A stretch of 64,000 nt of DNA, taken from assembly GCA_902558585.1 (NCBI GenBank), contig CACEEO010000002.1, positions 1 to 64,000 on the forward strand, given 5' to 3'. Numbering within the stretch: the stretch's first letter is position 1; every line of letters begins with the position of its first letter. The notes beneath the pieces are model-generated. The model was given only the letters and a program-made list of their open reading frames with translations, did no database searches and had not been told where the DNA came from. Shown here in pieces: positions 58,516 to 64,000 of the stretch. The DNA is from an uncultured Pelagibacteraceae bacterium. Lineage in GTDB: Bacteria > Pseudomonadota > Alphaproteobacteria > Pelagibacterales > Pelagibacteraceae. The translations under genes were made by a program, and so were the position numbers.

Positions 58516-58583
58516 TGAATAAAATTAATAGACATAAATTTATAAAAGTGTTAACTAAGCGCTTTTTTGGAGGTAGTTATTAA
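58515..58583 (+). CDS. Putative 22-aa leader/linker ORF between trcR and rpsU: MNKINRHKFIKVLTKRFFGGSY
   Basis: TGATG overlap with trcR stop; its TAA stop overlaps the candidate ATT start of rpsU; contains the rpsU GGAGG. Confidence 0.35.
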   Translation: MNKINRHKFIKVLTKRFFGGSY

Positions 58584-58773
58584 AATAGAAGTAAAAGATA
58601 ATAATGTTGAACAAGCTTTGAGGGTTCTTAAAAGAAAACTTCAAAGAGATGGTTTCTTTAAAGTTATTAAATTAAAGAATACTTATGAAAAACCATCGGA
58701 AAAGAAAAAGAGAATTCTTCAAGAAAATATTAAAAGAGTTAAGAAGTTAAATAAACTTAAAAATAGAATTTAA
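58567..58773 (+). CDS. rpsU: 30S ribosomal protein S21 (start ambiguous: TTG 58567 or ATT 58579)
   Basis: IKIEVKDNNVEQALRVLKRKLQRDGFFKVIKLKNTYEKPSEKKKR; GGAGG at 58569-58573. Confidence 0.93.
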   Translation: MEVVIKIEVKDNNVEQALRVLKRKLQRDGFFKVIKLKNTYEKPSEKKKRILQENIKRVKKLNKLKNRI

Positions 58774-58779
58774 AAATAC

Positions 58780-58856
<77 letters not shown>

Positions 58857-58862
58857 ATTTGA

Positions 58863-59561
58863 TTATATTTTAAAATTAGATTTCTCGCTATCAACAAGAA
58901 AAGCTTTGACTGTTTCTATAGTTAATTGATTGAATGATTTTCCAAATTTTTCTATTTTCTCAATTACAGCTGGAGGGATAGTAATTATATGACAGCCCAA
59001 TTGTTTGGCTTGTAAATAATTATATGGTTCTCTAACACTTGCCCATAAAATTTCTACATTTTTAAATCTCTTAGCTAATTTTATACTTTTAGTAAATTCT
59101 GGGATTGGATCCTTACCAGTGTCTCCTGCTCTTCCAGCAAAAATTGATATTATCACTTTTGTTTTTTTATTTATTACTTTAAGTATTTTTGCAGTTTGTT
59201 TAGCTGTATATACTGCGGTTATATTTAACTTAATATTTTTATTATTAAGCTCTTTAATTACATTTCCTGTAAACTTATTTTTTGAGTTAACCACTGGAAC
59301 TTTAACGTATATGTTTTTACCCCAGGTATTTATTTTTTTTCCTTGCTCAATCATAGATTTTTGATCATCAGCAAATACTTCTAAAGAAATGGGTTTAGTT
59401 CTACAAACTTTAAGTAATTGTTTAGAGTAAGACTTATAATCTTTAGCGCCAGCTTTTCTCATTAGGCTTGGATTAGTTGTAAATCCTTTAACAATTTTTG
59501 TTTTATTAAATTTTTTAATTAAAGAGATGTCTGCAATGTCACAAAAAATTTTTATATTCAT
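58863..59561 (-). CDS. Transaldolase family / fructose-6-phosphate aldolase-like
   Basis: IFCDIADISLIKKF, KGFTTNPSLM, YVKVPVVNS, NITAVYT, SIFAGRAGD. Confidence 0.9.
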   Translation of the reverse strand: MNIKIFCDIADISLIKKFNKTKIVKGFTTNPSLMRKAGAKDYKSYSKQLLKVCRTKPISLEVFADDQKSMIEQGKKINTWGKNIYVKVPVVNSKNKFTGNVIKELNNKNIKLNITAVYTAKQTAKILKVINKKTKVIISIFAGRAGDTGKDPIPEFTKSIKLAKRFKNVEILWASVREPYNYLQAKQLGCHIITIPPAVIEKIEKFGKSFNQLTIETVKAFLVDSEKSNFKI

Positions 59562-59566
59562 AAGAT

Positions 59567-60961
59567 CTACAAATTCTTTGTAATATCCTCTGTCATTTTT
59601 TTTGCATCTGCAAAAAGCATTAAGGTGTTTTCTTTATAGAATAAATCATTATCTATTCCTGCATATCCTGGGGATAAACTTCTTTTTACAAACAATACAG
59701 ATTTACATTTTTCCACGTCTAGAACTGGCATTCCATAAATTGGGCTTTGTGGATCTGTTTTTGCAACTGGATTAGTCACATCATTGGCTCCAATTACAAA
59801 AGCAACATCTGCATTAGCAAAATCATTATTGATTTCCTCTAATTCAAATACTTCATCATAGGGTACGTTTGCTTCTGCTAATAATACATTCATGTGTCCT
59901 GGCATCCTGCCAGCAACAGGGTGAATAGCGTAGGAGACTTTAATATCGTTTTTTTTTAGTGTATCTACCATTTCCCTTAAAGCATGCTGTGCTTGTGCCA
60001 CTGCCATTCCATACCCTGGAACGATTATAACTGAAGATGCATTTTTCATTAAAAAAGCTGCATCATCTGCATTACCGCTTTTTACTGGTTTTTGTTCTTT
60101 GCTTTGACTTCCAGAAGTTTGGTCTGTAGCTCCAAAACCACCTAAAATTACATTAAAGAATGATCTATTCATTCCTTTACACATTATATACGAAAGTATT
60201 GCACCAGATGATCCAACCAATGCCCCTGTAATAATTAAGGCTGTGTTTTCCAAAGTAAATCCAATTCCAGCTGCAGCCCAACCTGAATAAGAATTTAACA
60301 TTGAAATTACAACTGGCATATCTGCACCACCAATTGGAATAATAATTAAAAATCCAATTAAAAAAGAAATTGCAATTATTATCCAAAATAAATTAGATGA
60401 TTGTTTTGAGCAAAGATAAATAGTTAAAATTACAATCAAAATTAACAACAATGCATTTAATAAATGTTGGCCTTTAAAAGTTATTGGTGCGCCTGACATT
60501 ATTCCTTGTAATTTTAAGAATGCTATAACAGATCCAGAAAAAGTAATTGCACCAACTGCTGCTCCAATTGCCATTTCAATTAAGCTTGCAAGTTTAATAT
60601 TTCCTGGTGTTCCAAGATTAAATGCAGATGGATTAATAAATGCAGAGATTGCTACAAATACAGCTGCTAAACCAACTAAACTATGAAAGCCTGCAACTAA
60701 TTCTGGCATTGCAGTCATAGGGATACGATATGCTATAAATGCACCAATGCTTCCACCAATAGCTAAAAATATTAAAACATAGACAAATCCAGAACTAAAA
60801 TTACCGACTGACAAAAATGTAACTGTTACGGCAATAACCATTCCAATTATCCCAAACAAATTTCCTTGTCTTGAAGTTTCAGGAGAAGACAAACCTCTTA
60901 AAGCTAAAATAAATAATACCCCAGATACTAAATATAAAATTGCAGATAGATTTGCAGACAT
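59567..60961 (-). CDS. pntB: NAD(P) transhydrogenase beta subunit
   Basis: VIVPGYGMAVAQAQHALREM, IHPVAGRMPGHMNVLLAEANVPYDEV. Confidence 0.96.
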   Translation of the reverse strand: MSANLSAILYLVSGVLFILALRGLSSPETSRQGNLFGIIGMVIAVTVTFLSVGNFSSGFVYVLIFLAIGGSIGAFIAYRIPMTAMPELVAGFHSLVGLAAVFVAISAFINPSAFNLGTPGNIKLASLIEMAIGAAVGAITFSGSVIAFLKLQGIMSGAPITFKGQHLLNALLLILIVILTIYLCSKQSSNLFWIIIAISFLIGFLIIIPIGGADMPVVISMLNSYSGWAAAGIGFTLENTALIITGALVGSSGAILSYIMCKGMNRSFFNVILGGFGATDQTSGSQSKEQKPVKSGNADDAAFLMKNASSVIIVPGYGMAVAQAQHALREMVDTLKKNDIKVSYAIHPVAGRMPGHMNVLLAEANVPYDEVFELEEINNDFANADVAFVIGANDVTNPVAKTDPQSPIYGMPVLDVEKCKSVLFVKRSLSPGYAGIDNDLFYKENTLMLFADAKKMTEDITKNL

Positions 60962-60964
60962 TAA

Positions 60965-61273
60965 TTATTTATCCTTTTTCTTTTTTTTATACATTGCTAA
61001 CATTCTTTGGGTGACTAAAAATCCGCCAAAAATATTAACAGCTGCTAAAATAATTGCTAAAAATCCATAAATACTAGATGATGAAAAAACTACTCCATCA
61101 CTTCCAGACAAAGCTGCAATTATCGCACCTACGATGATTACTGAAGAAATTGCATTCGTAACTGACATTAAAGGAGTATGTAAAGAAGGTGTTACACTCC
61201 ACACAACATAGTAGCCAACAAATATTGATAATATAAATATACTTAATCTGAATATAAAAGGGTCTATTTCCAT
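60965..61273 (-). CDS. NAD(P) transhydrogenase alpha subunit, membrane part
   Basis: TPSLHTPLMSVTNAISSVIIVGAI; between pntB and pntAa. Confidence 0.93.
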   Translation of the reverse strand: MEIDPFIFRLSIFILSIFVGYYVVWSVTPSLHTPLMSVTNAISSVIIVGAIIAALSGSDGVVFSSSSIYGFLAIILAAVNIFGGFLVTQRMLAMYKKKKKDK

Positions 61274-61277
61274 AATT

Positions 61278-62366
61278 CTACTTGATAAGTGTTTTCTCTA
61301 TTATTTCATCCTCTAAATTAATATTTAATTTCTTATTTTCTTTATCATATAAATTAGAGATAAAATTAAATACATTTTTAGCATATAAATTAGAAGCTGA
61401 TACAGGTAATTTATTTAATATATTTGCCTCACCTAAAATTTTAACACCATTTTTTTCAACAATTTTATCAACCTCAGTAAATACAGTGTTTCCTCCTTGA
61501 ACTGCTGCTAAGTCATAAATGACTGAACCTGGTTGTAAATTTTTAAACATATCCTCTTTAATTATCTTTGGAGCTTCTCTACCTGGGATTAAAGCAGTGC
61601 ATATTATTATATCAATTTTTTTTAATGTTTCTGAAAGCAGTTCTTCTTGTTTCTTTTTAAATTCATCTGACGCTTCTTTTGCATAACCACCTTCTGTTTC
61701 TAAATTCTCAGATCCTTGAACTGTAAGAAATTTTCCTCCTAAACTCTCAACTTGTTCTTTTGAGGCCATCCTTACATCTGTTGCAAATACTACAGCTCCC
61801 ATTCTTTTAGCAGTTGCGATAGCTTGTAATCCGGCGACTCCAGCTCCAACTACTAATACTTTTGCTGCAGGAATTGTTCCTGCTGCAGTCATCATCATTG
61901 GAATTGCTCTCTCATAAACTTGGAAAGCCTCTACCACCGCTTTGTAACCAGCAAGGTTAGCTTGTGATGATAAAATATCCATTGATTGCGCTCTTGTAAT
62001 TCTTGGTAGCAACTCCAAAGAAAAACAGTTTACTTTCTTTGACTTTAAATTCTCTAATTTTTCTTTATTTACAAAAGCGTTTAATGAGCCAATTAAAGTT
62101 TGGTTTTCCTTAAAAAATGAAAATTTTTTCTCAACAGGTAATCCTAATTGAATAACAATCTCAGAATTTTTAATTATTTCTTCTTCATTATCTGAAAAAT
62201 TAACTCCTAAATTTTTATATTCTTCGTCAGTAAAACCTAAGTAAGTTCCATAATTATTTGGTAAAGTTAAATTAAATCCTAAACTAATATATTTTTTTGC
62301 AATTTCCGGGGTAATCGCTATTCGCTTTTCAATATCTAGATTTTCTGAAATTGAAGCTAAATTCAT
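61278..62366 (-). CDS. pntA: NAD(P) transhydrogenase alpha subunit, soluble part
   Basis: EKRIAITPEIAKKYISLGF, VVGAGVAGLQAIATAKRMGAVV. Confidence 0.95.
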   Translation of the reverse strand: MNLASISENLDIEKRIAITPEIAKKYISLGFNLTLPNNYGTYLGFTDEEYKNLGVNFSDNEEEIIKNSEIVIQLGLPVEKKFSFFKENQTLIGSLNAFVNKEKLENLKSKKVNCFSLELLPRITRAQSMDILSSQANLAGYKAVVEAFQVYERAIPMMMTAAGTIPAAKVLVVGAGVAGLQAIATAKRMGAVVFATDVRMASKEQVESLGGKFLTVQGSENLETEGGYAKEASDEFKKKQEELLSETLKKIDIIICTALIPGREAPKIIKEDMFKNLQPGSVIYDLAAVQGGNTVFTEVDKIVEKNGVKILGEANILNKLPVSASNLYAKNVFNFISNLYDKENKKLNINLEDEIIEKTLIK

Positions 62367-62386
62367 AATAAAAATAAATTAAAATA

Positions 62387-62497
62387 CTATAAAAGAAATA
62401 TTGCCATTAAAACTAAAACTGAGATTACTGCGACAGTTCCCCACAAAACAAATTTTGTAAAGTTATTCCAAGTATTTTTATGGTTTTCATTATCCAT
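62387..62497 (-). CDS. 36-aa single-TM peptide resembling aa3-type cytochrome c oxidase subunit IV
   Basis: Manual translation MDNENHKNTWNNFTKFVLWGTVAVISVLVLMAIFLL*; not in ORF track. Confidence 0.7.
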   Translation of the reverse strand: MDNENHKNTWNNFTKFVLWGTVAVISVLVLMAIFLL

Positions 62498-62501
62498 AAA
62501 A

Positions 62502-62627
62502 TTACTTTTGTCTTGCTTTAAATTTTGGATTAGTTTTATTTATTACGTAAAGTCTTCCTCTTCTTCTTACAAGTTTAGAGTTAAGATCTCTTTTTTTTAT
62601 TGATTTTAATGAACTTTTTATTTTCAT
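62502..62627 (-). CDS. rpmJ: 50S ribosomal protein L36 (zinc-free type)
   Basis: Manual translation [41 protein letters not shown]; not in ORF track. Confidence 0.92.
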   Translation of the reverse strand: MKIKSSLKSIKKRDLNSKLVRRRGRLYVINKTNPKFKARQK

Positions 62628-62643
62628 AATTAATTATTATTAA

Positions 62644-62761
62644 TGCCTGGCAACGTCCTACTCTTCCATGTCTTAAGACAAAGTACCATTGGCGCAGAAA
62701 GGCTTGACTTCCGAGTTCGGAATGGGATCGGGTATAACCCTTTCGCAATAATCACCAGGCA
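62644..62761 (-). rRNA. rrf: 5S ribosomal RNA
   Basis: Minus strand TGCCTGGTGATTATTGCGAAAGGGTTATACCCGATCCCATTCCGAACTCGGAAGTCAAGCCTTTCTGCGCC...GACGTTGCCAGGCA; helix I TGCCTGG/CCAGGCA; canonical CCGAACTCGGAAG loop. Confidence 0.96.
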
Positions 62762-62766
62762 CCGAG

Positions 62767-62795
62767 CTTATATATAATTTTATAAATTTGGTAAA
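62767..62795 (-). promoter_or_regulatory. Candidate promoter for 5S rRNA (TTTACC-17-TATAAG)
   Basis: Minus-strand hexamers placing the start near the 5S 5' end. Confidence 0.35.
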
Positions 62796-62807
62796 GGATT
62801 TTTTCTC

Positions 62808-63809
62808 TTAAAAAAGCTTATTTTTCCAAGTAAGTGGAGTGTTTTCATTATCTATTTCAAGCATATAATTGTACTTAAATTCTTTTGTGCCATTTTTTTT
62901 TATGAATTCAATCAACTTGTCAATAGACTGAGATAATGGAACTTTAGTCTGATAATTCAATAATTTTCTCGCTTTATTTGATGAACAAGTCGCATGTTTA
63001 ACTTCATTAGGTCTTTCATCAGTATATTCCGGGTCTTGATTAAATTGAAGTTTATTAGATATCAATTTATAAAGTTCATTGATTGATATAAATTCCTCAT
63101 CTGGACCAATGTTTACAATTTCAGATACAATATTTGGATCTGTAATAAGTTTGTCTAGACAATAAATGCAATCCTCAACATCAGAAAAACATCTTTTTTG
63201 TTCACCATCTCCATATATAATTGGTTTGCGGTTCTGAAGTATCAAATTGATCATAATTGAAACTACATTTCTAAATGGATCGTCATATTTTTGTTTTGGG
63301 CCAATTATATTGTGAGGAACTGCGATATTATACTCCACACCATGTGTATCACACAAAATTTGTAATATTCTTTCTGCAGCAACTTTTGAAACTCCATATG
63401 GATCTACAGGATTAATAAGATCATTTTCATTAAATGGAACTTTTATATTTCCATATCTTGCCATTGATGAACAATAAACAATTCTTTTTACTTTATTTCT
63501 TATACCTGATGTAAAAACTGAAACACTACCTGTAACATTATTATTACAAACTAATGTTGGTGATATACTAGACAACCCCTCGTGTGCGTAGGCAGCTGCA
63601 TGACATATTACATCTACACCTTTTGTTGCTCTAGTCATAAAGTCTAAATCTTCACAATCTCCTTGATAAAAAATAGCTTTTGGATTTACGAAGTCTCTAT
63701 CTCCACCTACTAAATTATCACATCCAGAAACTTTGTAATTTTTGTTTACATAGTAATCAGCTAAATTTGATCCAAGAAAACCAGCTATTCCAGTGATAAA
63801 TATATGCAT
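62808..63809 (-). CDS. NAD-dependent epimerase/dehydratase (extended SDR)
   Basis: MHIFITGIAGFLGSNLADYYVNKNYKVSGCDNL; YGVSKVAAERIL. Confidence 0.92.
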   Translation of the reverse strand: MHIFITGIAGFLGSNLADYYVNKNYKVSGCDNLVGGDRDFVNPKAIFYQGDCEDLDFMTRATKGVDVICHAAAYAHEGLSSISPTLVCNNNVTGSVSVFTSGIRNKVKRIVYCSSMARYGNIKVPFNENDLINPVDPYGVSKVAAERILQILCDTHGVEYNIAVPHNIIGPKQKYDDPFRNVVSIMINLILQNRKPIIYGDGEQKRCFSDVEDCIYCLDKLITDPNIVSEIVNIGPDEEFISINELYKLISNKLQFNQDPEYTDERPNEVKHATCSSNKARKLLNYQTKVPLSQSIDKLIEFIKKNGTKEFKYNYMLEIDNENTPLTWKNKLF

Positions 63810-64000
63810 TTAATTTTTCTTTTTTTTAAAAACTTTTGAAAAAAAATCCACAAATTTTTTCCACCATAATTTCATGGTTGCTATAAAACCTGCAATTAAA
63901 CCAATAATTACTTGGACAACTATACTAGCTGAACCTGGGTCAACATAAGCTTGAGCACTAGAAAATAATATTAAATTTATCAATAAAAAGTTTAATAAAA
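63810..64000 (-). CDS. Small exported/membrane protein with AYVDPGSAS motif (N-terminus outside window)
   Basis: Manual translation ...LLNFLLINLILFSSAQAYVDPGSASIVVQVIIGLIAGFIATMKLWWKKFVDFFSKVFKKKKN*; stop immediately upstream of the epimerase start. Confidence 0.7.
   Translation of the reverse strand, partial: LLNFLLINLILFSSAQAYVDPGSASIVVQVIIGLIAGFIATMKLWWKKFVDFFSKVFKKKKN

Noticed and set aside
62808-64000. Possible novel defence or mobile island
   Set aside because: Only two genes visible (epimerase and small membrane protein); no integrase, transposase or nuclease seen, so only an island-border hypothesis is supported

Overview
This window is an AT-rich, gene-dense stretch of a streamlined alphaproteobacterial genome. 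Gene content and order, the permuted tmRNA and the 5S-side rRNA context point to SAR11 / Candidatus Pelagibacter (inferred from the sequence, not searched). Almost everything is conserved core: mreB, leuA, an oligopeptide-type ABC operon, ilvBHC, miaA, a Do-like protease, hflKC, mrp, thyX, ssrA, ppdK, glyQS, dxs/ispA/xseB, rluD, rpoH, purA-thiD-glmM-folP-ftsH-tilS, the tol-pal cluster, yebC, zapA, tkt-gap-pgk-fba, efp, rpmE, trcR, rpsU, tRNA-fMet and pntAB. At the right edge are rpmJ, 5S rRNA and sugar-epimerase genes that look like the start of an accessory island. I found no CRISPR array, transposon, prophage or defence system, and no convincing new multi-gene system. The observations most worth a second look are: (1) a permuted two-piece tmRNA whose acceptor piece is annotated antisense as a false thyX N-terminus; (2) a 22-codon ORF linking trcR to rpsU, with rpsU lacking an ATG start and possibly using ATT; (3) an initiator tRNA with a non-canonical A-U pair in the anticodon-stem GC block; (4) ispA split by a one-base change in an A8 run; (5) a phage-type RuvC in the canonical ruvC slot with ruvAB and ybgC absent from the locus; (6) a 5S rRNA with its own candidate promoter, 16 bp from rpmJ and bordered by a putative hypervariable island; (7) a 36-aa aa3-type CoxIV-like peptide and rpmJ, both missing from the ORF track; (8) convergent gene pairs that overlap at their stop codons.
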